This document shows positions 52,033-61,426 of a DNA stretch of 64,000 bases, piece by piece. Under the pieces are notes generated by a model. The model was not told the DNA's origin, did no database searches, and worked only from the letters and a program-made list of their open reading frames with translations. Origin of the DNA: Halocatena pleomorpha (GTDB lineage Archaea > Halobacteriota > Halobacteria > Halobacteriales > Haloarculaceae). Location of the stretch: positions 186,001 to 250,000 of the forward strand of contig NZ_RRCH01000028.1 of assembly GCF_003862495.1 (NCBI RefSeq), given 5' to 3'. The number at the start of each line of letters is the position of its first letter. Positions within the stretch are counted from its first letter, which is position 1. Made by a program: the position numbers and the translations under genes.

Positions 52033-52485
52033 TTAAATTTCTGTTTTTAACTCTTTTCGTCCGGTGAGAGAGTCAGGATCAAGGCGATAAAATCCGAACT
52101 GAATCTCTCCAGGCGGAACGCCGAACATGTCGATGAGTGGTATATGGACCCGTTCGAGACCTGCAAGCGTTTCGGTGGCAATTGATTCTTCCTCGACATC
52201 CTCAAGCTGACCACTAGCAATAACACTCCGCCAGCCGTCGTCCGTCTGCTCGTAGGTTACGAACGTGACTGCCTGACCCGTGACGTCTGCTCTGACGTTA
52301 TCTGTTCCGGGAGCGAGTCGGAAGTAAAAATCATGCTCGACTTGGTCGTAACCGTAGGAGATTGGGATTGATTGAGGAGGACTGTCGATCCCCCGAGAAA
52401 AGGAGATAACACCTGTTTCCCGAGTCTCAAGAAACTTGTCGCGCTCTTCGCTGTTCATTTGTGTTGGACTTTCATCGTCCATCAC
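52033..52485 (-). CDS. FMN-binding split-barrel protein (pyridoxamine oxidase-like), copy 1
   Basis: A 150-residue cytoplasmic protein of the pyridoxamine 5'-phosphate oxidase-like fold. Features: RETGVISFSRGIDSPPQSIP near residue 22, YGYDQVEHDFYFRLAPGTDN, and WRSVIASGQLEDVEEES near 85, the standard strand order. Many haloarchaea have such proteins, probably using FMN or F420 in redox reactions; the substrate is unknown. A paralogue lies at 52644-53102 in the same orientation. Confidence 0.8.
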   Translation of the reverse strand: MMDDESPTQMNSEERDKFLETRETGVISFSRGIDSPPQSIPISYGYDQVEHDFYFRLAPGTDNVRADVTGQAVTFVTYEQTDDGWRSVIASGQLEDVEEESIATETLAGLERVHIPLIDMFGVPPGEIQFGFYRLDPDSLTGRKELKTEI

Positions 52486-52643
52486 TTCTCATTCGCTCGC
52501 ATCAGAAAAAAACGTTCGCCAGTAGTTGTTATCTGGATAGCGTTTATCAGTTGGACATATGGTTTATTGTACTATTTGTCTATCAGCGTATAGCGGAGCA
52601 GGTCAGTCTGAGACAACGTGATGGCACTTTACTACCACTGCAG

Positions 52644-53102
52644 TCAAGCAGTAGGGCTCCCATGTTGGATGCCTGTCCATTCATCGATCTGGAAGTGGTA
52701 TCCTTCTACACCACGCATCGGACTGGCAGAGCTGAATATATCAGGGTGCCAAGCGTTCTGCATAGCGTTCCGAAGAGCGTCCCACTCGTCATCATCCACG
52801 CTGTCGACACGACCGCTGATGCTCACACTCTGCCAGTCGTGGAGTGACTCAGCGCGATAGACAAGAAAACGCCCTTTCTCCGCGTGTGTAGCTAACGTTT
52901 CTTTTCTGCTTTCTGAACCGAACAGCAGAAATATAAAATACAGTGTGGAGCTTCCATCAAATCCAAACGACATCGGCACAAGATATGGAAGTTCTTCATC
53001 TGGAAAAGCAAGTATCCCAACGCCTTCCTCTGTCAGAAATTCCTTGATCTGGTCGTCAGTCATTGAAACAGCACTTGATTCTGCTATTGCCTCTATCGAC
53101 AT
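52644..53102 (-). CDS. FMN-binding split-barrel protein (pyridoxamine oxidase-like), copy 2
   Basis: A 152-residue paralogue of the protein encoded at 52033-52485. It has EEGVGILAFPDEELPYLVPM near residue 25, SFGFDGSSTLYFIFLFG-like strands, and SLHDWQSVSISGRVDSVDDD near 87. The C-terminal region EGYHFQIDEWTGIQ differs from copy 1. Not close enough to be a recent duplicate. Confidence 0.8.
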   Translation of the reverse strand: MSIEAIAESSAVSMTDDQIKEFLTEEGVGILAFPDEELPYLVPMSFGFDGSSTLYFIFLLFGSESRKETLATHAEKGRFLVYRAESLHDWQSVSISGRVDSVDDDEWDALRNAMQNAWHPDIFSSASPMRGVEGYHFQIDEWTGIQHGSPTA

Positions 53103-53367
53103 GATTCACAATACGTCCACTCCTACTTAAATCATAGATAGTTATTCAATTATGTATAAATTTATATGAATATAATAGTTCTGTGGCGAGCTATCGGTGT
53201 GGTCTGTCTCGTTCCTAGGTTGTTTCTGCTCCTCCGACGGTGTTTGTACCAATTTAAGCACGGAGACTCTCGTGTTTCGTACGCAAGTCGATATCTCACT
53301 CGCGTTCCCGGTAAATCATCTTTTCAACGCTGAAGAGGTGCGAACCGCACGGTTGAAGCGAATTGTC

Positions 53368-53835
53368 TCAAGAAACGACGGTAACAACAGCTGGAACCCG
53401 GCGCACTACAGACTCGGAGACGTTGCCAAGAAGCATGCGCGAAAGCGGGTCTTTACTGTGTCGACCGAGAATGACGTGATCTATCTCTTGTTCTTGGGTG
53501 TATTTCACGATCTGTTGGGCGGAAGATCCGTATCGGATCTCACTACGGATGGTGATATCGGAATCGGCAGCACGCTCTCGCTTTCGTTCGTGTAAGGATT
53601 TGATCTTCTCTTCTACTTCTTCATACCACTCTTGCGAGTACCCCGGTATCCCGGCTCTCCCACTCGGAGATTGCAGTCCAGACGCAACAGGATCGATGTC
53701 GAATGGATTGATCACCGTTAGAATTGTGATACTGACGGCGGGAAAATTGAGCGCATAGTCGAATGCATGTTTGCTAGCGTTCGACCCATCGATAGGCACG
53801 AGAATGTTTTCTTCCTCCAGGGAGCTATCGCTCAT
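53368..53835 (-). CDS. Universal stress protein (UspA family)
   Basis: A 155-residue cytoplasmic protein with the Usp fold. It begins EENILVPIDGSNASKHAFDY and ends with the nucleotide-binding loop GRHSKDPLSRMLLGNVSESV, the G-x2-G-x9-G-S/T type with some changes. Such proteins dimerise and bind ATP under stress. The ATG at 53835 gives a normal-length protein; the frame stays open further upstream but the extra sequence looks unlike a Usp. Confidence 0.88.
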   Translation of the reverse strand: MSDSSLEEENILVPIDGSNASKHAFDYALNFPAVSITILTVINPFDIDPVASGLQSPSGRAGIPGYSQEWYEEVEEKIKSLHERKRERAADSDITIRSEIRYGSSAQQIVKYTQEQEIDHVILGRHSKDPLSRMLLGNVSESVVRRVPAVVTVVS

Positions 53836-54212
53836 ACTGTAGGGGTCGGTATCACCGTCTAAAGTTGTTTGCTCAATTTCTCTGTTATATATTATTAAAT
53901 AGAAACAAAATATGAATAATTGTATCATAATAATATGGTTGCGTAACCAAGAGAAAATTATAGGCTTCGTGGCCCCACGATCCACTAGACTAGTGATGAG
54001 TGAAATGAATATCACCACCGCGATCGGGAGATTAGTTACCCCGGTGCAGTGGAGATCGAACGTACGACTGGCAATCGTTGGGCCACCGAGCTGATTATCG
54101 CGGTCGTCTGTCGTGTCCCACAATTGGCCGCAACTGATCCATCGCCAAGGCTGTGGGTCTGTTTTTGCGCTTTACTGACGACGAGCTGCGCTCAGAGAGA
54201 CAGTGATCCCGT
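53836..54212. other. Intergenic region
   Basis: No supported gene. The frame upstream of uspA is open to 54123 and contains a hydrophobic stretch, but the AT-rich middle and lack of family features argue against coding. Confidence 0.35.
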
Positions 54213-54602
54213 TTACGATTGTTCCCGGTCGGTCAACTCGAATAGTGGATCATACCCTGCGGGCAACTGATCTTTGACTTGTTGCATTTCGTTGGCTGGG
54301 ACGATTTCATTGAGTAGCGCGATAATCGCTTTTGCGTGGTAAACACCATCCGATCGTTCGACGTTCGCACGTTCGCTCACTCGGTCGAAAAATTCGTTAA
54401 GGGGGAACCGTTGACCAGACTCCGCCTCTAAGAGATACCGATCTACTTCCATCGGCAACGGTCCGGCAAGATCCTTCGCCTCACCGGCTTGGAGTCGTTC
54501 ACCGAGGGTCGTCAAGACAGCGCGTGTCGACCGCACTGCCTTTCCCCCCTCACTCAGTTGCAGTCTGTTCTGGACCTGACCCATGAATTGATCGTAATGC
54601 AT
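54213..54602 (-). CDS. DUF2267-family protein
   Basis: A 129-residue cytoplasmic helical protein of the DUF2267 family. It begins MHYDQFMGQVQNRLQL, contains AVRSTRAVLTTLGERLQAGE AKDLAGPLP near residues 22-50, and has FFDRVSERANV near 72. The function of the family is not known; it is often near stress genes. It lies in a group of stress-type genes. Confidence 0.85.
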   Translation of the reverse strand: MHYDQFMGQVQNRLQLSEGGKAVRSTRAVLTTLGERLQAGEAKDLAGPLPMEVDRYLLEAESGQRFPLNEFFDRVSERANVERSDGVYHAKAIIALLNEIVPANEMQQVKDQLPAGYDPLFELTDREQS

Positions 54603-55015
54603 CGGTAACTCCTGTCCTATCTTAATCGAAGGCCACTAATATACATCTAATGTATGGGAGAATATAATTGGGATGAAGAACAACGACGGCTACTGCGGTC
54701 CGTGTTGCTCCCTGTGCACGGACCAGAAAATACTCCACGCGAAGTGAACAACCCGAGTAACGGCTCCTAATCATATCGGAGTTAAGAATCTGGTCTGTCT
54801 CCAGGTAGTACGAAGCCATAAGAACAGCGGATCGTACGGCTGCGTCCGCCTTCCGGACCGTATCAACATATTGTTATCTCTGACGACCACTATCATATTT
54901 ATAATATATGTTCATTAATGTTTGTTAGTATGTGATTAATTTTTATTATCTATTCAGTCCCCGATACCTCCAAGCGACACTATGCTTTATAACTATAGAT
55001 AATGTACAACAAGTT
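54603..55015. other. Intergenic region
   Basis: About 410 bp without a supported gene. TTTATAAC at 54987-54994 is the probable TATA box of the downstream membrane protein, about 27 nt before its start. Confidence 0.4.
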
Positions 55016-55495
55016 ATGGAACCCGTCAGAAGCAGCATCGGTGGTGGAATAGCTGCTACAGTCGTACTGACAGCGTTTTTATTCATCACTGATTTCCTGC
55101 TCACAACCAACCCGTTCGTGTTCGCTACATTCACGAGTTTGTGTGCCATCGGAGGTCCTCCCTTCTGTGAGGTAGGAAGTCAACTGGCGGCAGCGATAAC
55201 GTTCTTCTGGTACATCGTCCTATTCGCTATCGCCTGGCCACTTTTCTTCGGTGGATTTACCTGGGGACTCCCTGGCGAAACCGGACTCACTCACGGCGCT
55301 GTCTTTAGTTTCATCCTGTGGGTTGGATACGTTAGTGCTCTTTACGGGTTCGGACTCGGTGGCCAAAACGGTAGTGGCGGGTCTCTCCTGTTACTCATCA
55401 CGTTGGTCGCGTATTTGCTATACGGTCTCGTTTTGGGTGGTGTCTACGACCTTCTCAGTAGACATAGAACGTTCCTCGGTTCTAAATCCTCCTAA
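55016..55495 (+). CDS. Small membrane protein, four segments
   Basis: A 159-residue membrane protein with four hydrophobic segments: near residues 9-30, 57-80, 92-115 and 123-145. A Cys pair lies in the loop TSLCAIGGPPFCEVG. The style fits the haloarchaeal DUF6789-like group of small membrane proteins. I use the ATG at 55016, well placed after a TATA box, rather than the frame start at 54932. Function unknown. Confidence 0.6.
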   Translation: MEPVRSSIGGGIAATVVLTAFLFITDFLLTTNPFVFATFTSLCAIGGPPFCEVGSQLAAAITFFWYIVLFAIAWPLFFGGFTWGLPGETGLTHGAVFSFILWVGYVSALYGFGLGGQNGSGGSLLLLITLVAYLLYGLVLGGVYDLLSRHRTFLGSKSS

Positions 55496-55533
55496 CAGAA
55501 CACAATTTGATGAACGCCGGGCGGTGCCGTCCG

Positions 55534-57489
55534 TCAGGAGTGTCGAGTATTCTTAGCGAGTGCAACGGTGACGGTGGGCGTCCCCGTCGCTGACCGTACA
55601 AGCGGATCAGCCACATCTGCGTGGAGATACGCTGTCCCTTCGCGGACAGCATCACCGACGGCAGCAGTTGTCATGACCGTACTGTCGCCAGTGGCGACGA
55701 CAACACGGTCGCCGTCTTCGATGCCCCGCACTGTCGCGTCATCCACGTTCAGCCGTATCCGGTTGTCAACTGTGTGCTCGACCTCGAAGCCCCCTGCTCG
55801 GCTGCCAACGACGAGAACGAGTTCGTCGTCAGTCGGTAGCGCGACCACCTGAGTGAGAGGCATAAATGGGGCCTTGCCATCATGGGTCGCAAACCCATCC
55901 GCGTAAAGGGGACTATCGTTATCTACCGGCCAGCGTTCGTCGGCCGTGTCAGGAAGTTTCTCGTACAACGGATTCACCGCCCGAAGCTCGTCAAAGGCAG
56001 CCTCCGGATCGGGGGGTGCGAATCCGCTGCCGACGAGTCGTTTTCCGAGTGCTGCCAGAATCGCATAATCCGTTCTCGCCATGCCGGGTGGCGACGTAGC
56101 GACCGACAGCCACTGCACACGCCGATCGAGATTCGTCACTGTTCCTGTTTTCTCCAACCCGATCGCTGCTGGGAGGACAATGTCGGCGTGCTCCATCGTT
56201 TCGCTCGGGAACACATCGAGAACAACGAGTGTCTCCAGTGCGTCCAACTGGCTTGTCACCAAATCAGCGTCGCGTTTTTCGATCGCTGGATTCTCACCGA
56301 CGACGAGCGCCCCGTGAACTGCCGTACCGAACGCGTCAAGCGCCTCATGCTCGTTATGCCCCGGGGTAGACGGTGGCTCGACCCCCCAAACGTCCGCAAC
56401 TCTGCGCCTTGCAGCGTCGTTCGTAAGCGACTGGTGGCCAGGAAGTGTATCGGGTCGACAGCCCATATCAACGGCACCCTGTTCGTTGTTCAGGCCACGC
56501 AGGAGCGTGAACCCCGTGCCCGGCCGTCCGACATTGCCGGTGAGTAACAGCATGTTAAGAAGCGCGTCCGCCGTCGAGGACGCATCACCGCTGTCTTCAA
56601 TGCCGGTTCCCCCGGCAACGGCAACCCGATCAGCTGTTCCGATGCGATCGGCAAGTTCGAAAAGCGTCTCAGTATCAACGCCAGTTGTCCGTTTCCCGGC
56701 GTCGATATCGATATCGCTGAGAGACGCCTTCCATGCTTCGTAGTCCTTCGTGCGGTCGTTGATGAACGACGCGTCGATGTATCCGTGCTCGACAAGCAGT
56801 GCACAGATGAGGTGGAAACACAGCGCGTCTGTACCTGGCCTGGGTGTGATATGCTGATCAGCGATGCGTGTCGTCTCATTCCGCCGAGGATCGACATGGA
56901 TGAGTGTCGTCCCATCGGCAACGGCCGGCCGGATAAACGCGTCGAACGCCACGGGCTGTTGAATGGCCGGGTTCGCACCGACGACAAGGAGGAGATCGGC
57001 GCTCGTCAGATCAGCGAGGCGATTCGTCGAGGCTGGCCAGCCAAAGCGATTTTCGAGCGCGGTCGCCGCTGAGGTGTGACAGAGCCGGGCGCGGTTATCA
57101 ACGTTGTTCGTTCCTAGGGTGCGGGCGAGTTTCTGGAGAAGATAGTTCTCTTCGTTCGTGCAACGAGGCGCGCCGAAGAATGCGAGTGCGTCCGGCCCGT
57201 TGGCGTCACACACGGTCTCGAAATCACTACCCACTCGATCGAGCGCCGTCGACCAGTCAGTCGGGACGAGATCACCGTTGTGTCGCACGAGTGGTGTCGT
57301 GAGGCGATCGTCAGCGTGGACGGCTTCGAACGCCGTTGCCCCCTTCTGACAGAGGCGGCCGTTCGGGTTCGCTGGGCCTTCACGACCTTTTGCACGACCC
57401 CCTTCACTGTGGGCAAGACGACATCCCACCGCACAGAGCGGACACACCGACTCGGTTGCGGTAACGGATCGATCGGGGTGGTCAGTCAT
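55534..57489 (-). CDS. Second molybdopterin oxidoreductase of the formate operon
   Basis: A 651-residue enzyme of the formate dehydrogenase/nitrate reductase family. The [4Fe-4S] ligands are CPLCAVGC near residue 16 and the Cys in GRLCQKGATAF. The catalytic Cys is probably in NVDNRARLCHTSAATALENR near 138, in the place of Sec or Cys in FdhF. The C-terminal domain has LVVGSRAGGFEVEHTVDNRI. It is shorter than the FdhA gene two positions upstream (756 residues) and lacks that protein's N-terminal 50 residues. It could be an alternative catalytic subunit or act on another substrate. Last gene of the operon, 7 nt after the DUF1641 gene. Confidence 0.85.
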   Translation of the reverse strand: MTDHPDRSVTATESVCPLCAVGCRLAHSEGGRAKGREGPANPNGRLCQKGATAFEAVHADDRLTTPLVRHNGDLVPTDWSTALDRVGSDFETVCDANGPDALAFFGAPRCTNEENYLLQKLARTLGTNNVDNRARLCHTSAATALENRFGWPASTNRLADLTSADLLLVVGANPAIQQPVAFDAFIRPAVADGTTLIHVDPRRNETTRIADQHITPRPGTDALCFHLICALLVEHGYIDASFINDRTKDYEAWKASLSDIDIDAGKRTTGVDTETLFELADRIGTADRVAVAGGTGIEDSGDASSTADALLNMLLLTGNVGRPGTGFTLLRGLNNEQGAVDMGCRPDTLPGHQSLTNDAARRRVADVWGVEPPSTPGHNEHEALDAFGTAVHGALVVGENPAIEKRDADLVTSQLDALETLVVLDVFPSETMEHADIVLPAAIGLEKTGTVTNLDRRVQWLSVATSPPGMARTDYAILAALGKRLVGSGFAPPDPEAAFDELRAVNPLYEKLPDTADERWPVDNDSPLYADGFATHDGKAPFMPLTQVVALPTDDELVLVVGSRAGGFEVEHTVDNRIRLNVDDATVRGIEDGDRVVVATGDSTVMTTAAVGDAVREGTAYLHADVADPLVRSATGTPTVTVALAKNTRHS

Positions 57490-57496
57490 CTGTTTC

Positions 57497-58240
57497 TTAC
57501 GGGCCTTTTCTGAGTCGACGACCTTGAGCTTTTAGCACATTCATGAGATAGCCGAGACTGGTGCGTACATCGCGTCGAGTGAGCGAGCGAACAGATCCAT
57601 ACAGGCCGATCGGTTCTGGATCATGCTCGGCCTCTCCGACAGCGTTTAGCACACGGTTCAGGCCGGTCACTGTCGATTCGTCGATCTCAAGAGCGGACAG
57701 CGTCTTCGACAGCTCCACGAGATCGTCGAGGTGGCCCTCCCGCTGGAGTTCCATCATGGAGTCGATGGCCGCCGTGACTTCGGACCCGTTCTCACCGAGA
57801 ACGACAGCAAGTTCCTCTGCTTCTTCCTCCGTAAGTGACGTCGACAGCGTCTCCGTGATAGCAACGAACGTATCGACGTGTCCTTGTCGCTGGAGGCGAC
57901 CGACAGTTTCGAGAAGCTCCGTGAGCTCGCTAGCATTCTCGCTGACACCGTCAGCGAGTGCCACGGTTCCGTCAGTTGAGACGGCGTCCGCTGCCTCGAT
58001 GAGTGTGACCACTGAATCCGTCACATACTCGACTTCCTCGTCGTCCGCACTTGCGAGCACGAGTACCGCCGTTTCGAGGATATCCTCTAGTTCGTCCGTG
58101 TACTCGGCGGCGGCCGCGTAGTCACTGCCGTATTCCTCTAAGACTGCGCGGAGCGCTTCGGTCCCTTCCTGAGGGCGGTCCGAGCGCCGGTTCATCGCGG
58201 TCTCTGGGACGGTTGTTGTGGGATCAGCCATCTTAGTCAT
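57497..58240 (-). CDS. DUF1641 protein linked to formate dehydrogenase
   Basis: A 247-residue helical, acidic protein. The C-terminal stretch SLTRRDVRTSLGYLMNVLKA QGRRL is the usual end of DUF1641. The middle contains two copies of a helical motif (LLETVGRLQRQGHVDTFVAI and MMELQREGHLDDLVELSKTL). DUF1641 genes accompany formate dehydrogenase genes in many prokaryotes; the role is unknown, perhaps as an assembly or anchoring factor. Its start overlaps the end of fdhA by 8 nt. Confidence 0.85.
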   Translation of the reverse strand: MTKMADPTTTVPETAMNRRSDRPQEGTEALRAVLEEYGSDYAAAAEYTDELEDILETAVLVLASADDEEVEYVTDSVVTLIEAADAVSTDGTVALADGVSENASELTELLETVGRLQRQGHVDTFVAITETLSTSLTEEEAEELAVVLGENGSEVTAAIDSMMELQREGHLDDLVELSKTLSALEIDESTVTGLNRVLNAVGEAEHDPEPIGLYGSVRSLTRRDVRTSLGYLMNVLKAQGRRLRKGP

Positions 58241-60503
58241 CCCCCACAGTCGGATCGGCGTCCGCGGAGCGAACGGACCCTGTTTCGTCTTCGACAGAGC
58301 TGATGCGGACCGCAGACACCTTGAACTCGGGTGTCTTGGCCTCCGGATCGAGGCGTTCAGAATCTGTTAGCTCGTTCACCGCGTTTTCCGCAAAATGCAT
58401 CGGCACGAACACGGTATCCGTCCCAACGCGGTCGGTTATCTGTGCCGGTACGGTGATCTCACCGCGTTGTGATTCGATACGAACTGGCTCACCATCCATA
58501 ATGCCGTCGTCCGCCGCAGTCTCCGGATTGATCTCAACGAAGTTCTGATCGTTATACTCCATGATACCCTCTTCTCTGTGGGTCATCGTTCCTGTATGAT
58601 ACTGATACAGGACGCGACCGGTTGTGAGCGTCAGCGGATAGTCATCACCGGGCGTCTCCATCGGTTCACTGTAGCCGACCGGCGTGAGATGGGCGTTCCC
58701 ATCCTCGGTGTTGAACGACTCCGTATAGAGGCGCTGCGTGCCAGGATGGTCGAGATCGAAACACGGCCACTGGATACCTCCTTCGCGCTCGACGCGCTCT
58801 TGAGAGATGCCGCCGTAGATCGGGGTCAGTTGGCGCATCTCCTCCATGATTGCAGCCGTGTTTTCGTAATCCCATTCGCGTCCCAGTCGATTTGCGAGCT
58901 CCTGTAAGATCACCCAGTCCGGCTTCGAGTCGCCACGCTGTTCGATGACTGGGTTTACCTTCTGGACAGTCCGATCCGTGTTCGTGAACGTTCCTTCTTT
59001 TTCGAGGAACGAACACGCTGGCAATACGACATCCGCGTATTTTGCGGTCTCATTCAGGAAGAGATCCTGTACGACGAGGAACTCCATATTCTTTAAGACC
59101 GTCTCGCCATGGCCCTTCCCAGGCTCGGAAAGTGAGGGATTTTCACCGATGCAGTACATTCCGTGAAGCTCCCCAGCGTCCGCTGCATGGAACATCTCCG
59201 TCGTGTAGTAGCCGCGCTCGGCTGAAATATCGCAGTTCCAAGCGTTCTCAAACGTTTCACGGGCGTCGTCATTCGAGATTTTCTGGTAGCCGGGGAGATT
59301 GTCTGGGAGGGGTCCCATGTCACCGCCACCACCTTGCACGTTGTTCTGACCTCGGAACGGCGAAACGCCTGCCCCCGGTTTGCCGACGTTCCCCGTAACT
59401 GCAGCAAGGTTCGCCAGTGCGGCGACGTTCTCCGTCCCATGAGAGTGCTCTGTGATGCCGAGCGTCCAGCCAAATACACAGCTATCGGCGGTCGCAACAG
59501 TTTCAGCAGCAGATTCGATTTCTGCCGCCGGGGCGCCCGTAATCTCCTCGACGAGCTCGGGTGTGAACTCCTGCACTGCCTCTTTTAGCTCCTCGAACCC
59601 CGTTGTCCGTTCCTCAATGAACGCCGCGTCGTGGAGGTTATTCTCGATGATATACCGGATAAGGCCATTGATCCAAACAGCGTCATACCCGGGGGTGATC
59701 TGAGTGTACTGCGTGGCGTACTCAGCGATTTGGACCTCACGCGGATCGAACACGATGAGGTCGCTACCGTCACGAACGTTCTGTTTGATGCGGGTGCCGA
59801 TGACGGGGTGTGCCTCGGTCGTATTCGACCCTGTGATGAGATAGCAATCGGTCGTTTCGAGATCCTCAATACTCACCGACGCGGCCCCGTATCCGAACGT
59901 CTTTGCGAGCCCTGTAACTGTTGAGGAGTGACAGAGCCGATTACAGTTATCGACTGTGTTCGTCCCGAGCACTTGCCGGGCGAACTTCCCCATGAGATAG
60001 TTCTCCTCGTTCGTCGCTTTCGAGGAAGCGATGACGGACAGCGCCTCGCCACCGTGTTTGTCCATAATGTCCTCGAATCCCGCTACGACGCGATTGTAAG
60101 CCTCATCCCAGGACGCCGTGCGGAATTCACCGCTCTCATTGCGGACGAGCGGTTTCGTCAGTCGGTCATCGGCGTTCACAAACCCGTAGCTGAACTTTCC
60201 CTTCACGCACGTGGAGATACCGTTCACGGGAGTCTCCTCGGGATCAGCGGGCCGTGTGGCGAGAACTTCATCGCCATCGGAATACACGTCGAATCGACAG
60301 CCAACAGCGCAGTAACCACATGTTGTCGTGTCGACTGTTAGCTCGTCGAGTCGCTTGTCGCTGATGGACTGCGCAATATCGAACAGTTTGCCCTCCGGCA
60401 TTGTTCCGGCAGCGACATCCTCAGCAACGTGTTCGATGTTTTTGCAAGCCTGCTCTTTTGCCTGCTGCATGTAGCTGGCAACGCCGTTTGTATCGTTACT
60501 CAT
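58233..60503 (-). CDS. fdhA: Formate dehydrogenase catalytic subunit
   Basis: A 756-residue molybdenum or tungsten enzyme that oxidises formate to CO2. The N-terminal [4Fe-4S] site is CGYCAVGC near residue 62 plus the Cys in STCVKGKFSYGF near 97. The catalytic Cys is in NTVDNCNRLCHSSTVTGLAK near 190. The arginine and histidine of the active site lie nearby (CHSS). The C-terminal domain holds TTGRVLYQYHTGTMTHREEG, typical of FdhA. It overlaps both neighbours by 4-8 nt. An N-terminal region of about 50 residues precedes the cluster site and may bind the NuoG-like partner. Confidence 0.9.
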   Translation of the reverse strand: MSNDTNGVASYMQQAKEQACKNIEHVAEDVAAGTMPEGKLFDIAQSISDKRLDELTVDTTTCGYCAVGCRFDVYSDGDEVLATRPADPEETPVNGISTCVKGKFSYGFVNADDRLTKPLVRNESGEFRTASWDEAYNRVVAGFEDIMDKHGGEALSVIASSKATNEENYLMGKFARQVLGTNTVDNCNRLCHSSTVTGLAKTFGYGAASVSIEDLETTDCYLITGSNTTEAHPVIGTRIKQNVRDGSDLIVFDPREVQIAEYATQYTQITPGYDAVWINGLIRYIIENNLHDAAFIEERTTGFEELKEAVQEFTPELVEEITGAPAAEIESAAETVATADSCVFGWTLGITEHSHGTENVAALANLAAVTGNVGKPGAGVSPFRGQNNVQGGGGDMGPLPDNLPGYQKISNDDARETFENAWNCDISAERGYYTTEMFHAADAGELHGMYCIGENPSLSEPGKGHGETVLKNMEFLVVQDLFLNETAKYADVVLPACSFLEKEGTFTNTDRTVQKVNPVIEQRGDSKPDWVILQELANRLGREWDYENTAAIMEEMRQLTPIYGGISQERVEREGGIQWPCFDLDHPGTQRLYTESFNTEDGNAHLTPVGYSEPMETPGDDYPLTLTTGRVLYQYHTGTMTHREEGIMEYNDQNFVEINPETAADDGIMDGEPVRIESQRGEITVPAQITDRVGTDTVFVPMHFAENAVNELTDSERLDPEAKTPEFKVSAVRISSVEDETGSVRSADADPTVGDD

Positions 60504-61426
60504 GGCCAGTCCTCCGATTCGGACTCAGTCGCTGCCTCTGTGCTCGTCTGTCCGTCCTTTTCTGACCAATCGTCTTGTTTCATTGGCGTCATCAGCTCCG
60601 TATTTTCGTCTGATGGTTCGATCGATCGTCCGATACTGTTCTTCTGGGTGAATCCGGGAACGGGGAGGGTCGCTGCGTCTACAATTCCCGTTTCAACCAG
60701 CGAGCCAGTCGGGCAGACAGTCACGCAATGACCACAGGAGACACAGGTTGAGTCCGCCATTGTCTCGGCGTCGTTCTGGAATCCGATACGCGTGTCTTGG
60801 CCGTTACCTTCTAGCCGTAGAACCCCTTCAACCTGAACATCGTTGCAGGCTTCGACGCACCGATTACAGAGAATACACTTGTTGCGGTCGATCTGGATGA
60901 ACGACGAAGAATCGTCGATCGGCTCGTAGGCTCCGCGGTTATCAAGCACGCCGTAGCGGGGCTCCGCAACATCGTTAGCAATGGCAGCGTCTTGCAGTTC
61001 ACAGCGGCCATTCTTCCCGCACGTCGTACATCGCAGGTTGTGGTTCGACAGCACGAGATCAAGGTTGACATCGCGGGCTTCAGTCGCCGCCACAGCGTCG
61101 GTCCTGACGTTGAGTCCGTCCTCAGCGGGAAAGCTACACGATGGGACGAGACCGTGTTCATCCGTCTTGACCATACAGGTGCGACACTCGCTTCGCGGGC
61201 CGATGTTGTCCTCTCGGTCGTATGAGCACAAGGCCGGAACATCTTCGTTAGTATCGACGGCCGTAACGGCATCAAGCAGGGTCGCTCCTGCTTCTAGCGT
61301 CACTTCGTGGCCATCAACAGTCAGGGTCGCCGCGTCCGTACTTCCGACCGTAGGATCAGTCGCTGTCCCTGGTTGTATCGCTTCAGTCAGTGGCGGTACG
61401 TCGTCGCGCGCGAATTCGGAACTCAT
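60500..61426 (-). CDS. NuoG/HoxU-like iron-sulfur subunit
   Basis: A protein of about 308 residues that carries electrons from FdhA. Domains in order: a plant-type [2Fe-2S] ferredoxin (LCSYDREDNIGPRSECRTCM and the Cys in VPSCSFP, residues about 65-100); the His/Cys [4Fe-4S] site HNLRCTTCGKNGRCELQ near 130; then two [4Fe-4S] sites NKCILCNRCVEAC near 180 and STCVSCGHCVTVCPTG near 222. This is the arrangement of the diaphorase-side subunit in formate dehydrogenases and hydrogenases. I start it at the ATG at 61426, which overlaps the stop of the NuoF-like gene by 4 nt (ATGA). Confidence 0.88.
   Translation of the reverse strand: MSSEFARDDVPPLTEAIQPGTATDPTVGSTDAATLTVDGHEVTLEAGATLLDAVTAVDTNEDVPALCSYDREDNIGPRSECRTCMVKTDEHGLVPSCSFPAEDGLNVRTDAVAATEARDVNLDLVLSNHNLRCTTCGKNGRCELQDAAIANDVAEPRYGVLDNRGAYEPIDDSSSFIQIDRNKCILCNRCVEACNDVQVEGVLRLEGNGQDTRIGFQNDAETMADSTCVSCGHCVTVCPTGSLVETGIVDAATLPVPGFTQKNSIGRSIEPSDENTELMTPMKQDDWSEKDGQTSTEAATESESEDWP

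Noticed and set aside
53836-54123. A membrane-type extension of the universal stress protein.
   Set aside because: The frame is open, but Usp proteins start at the ATG at 53835 and the extra sequence is AT-rich with no family match.
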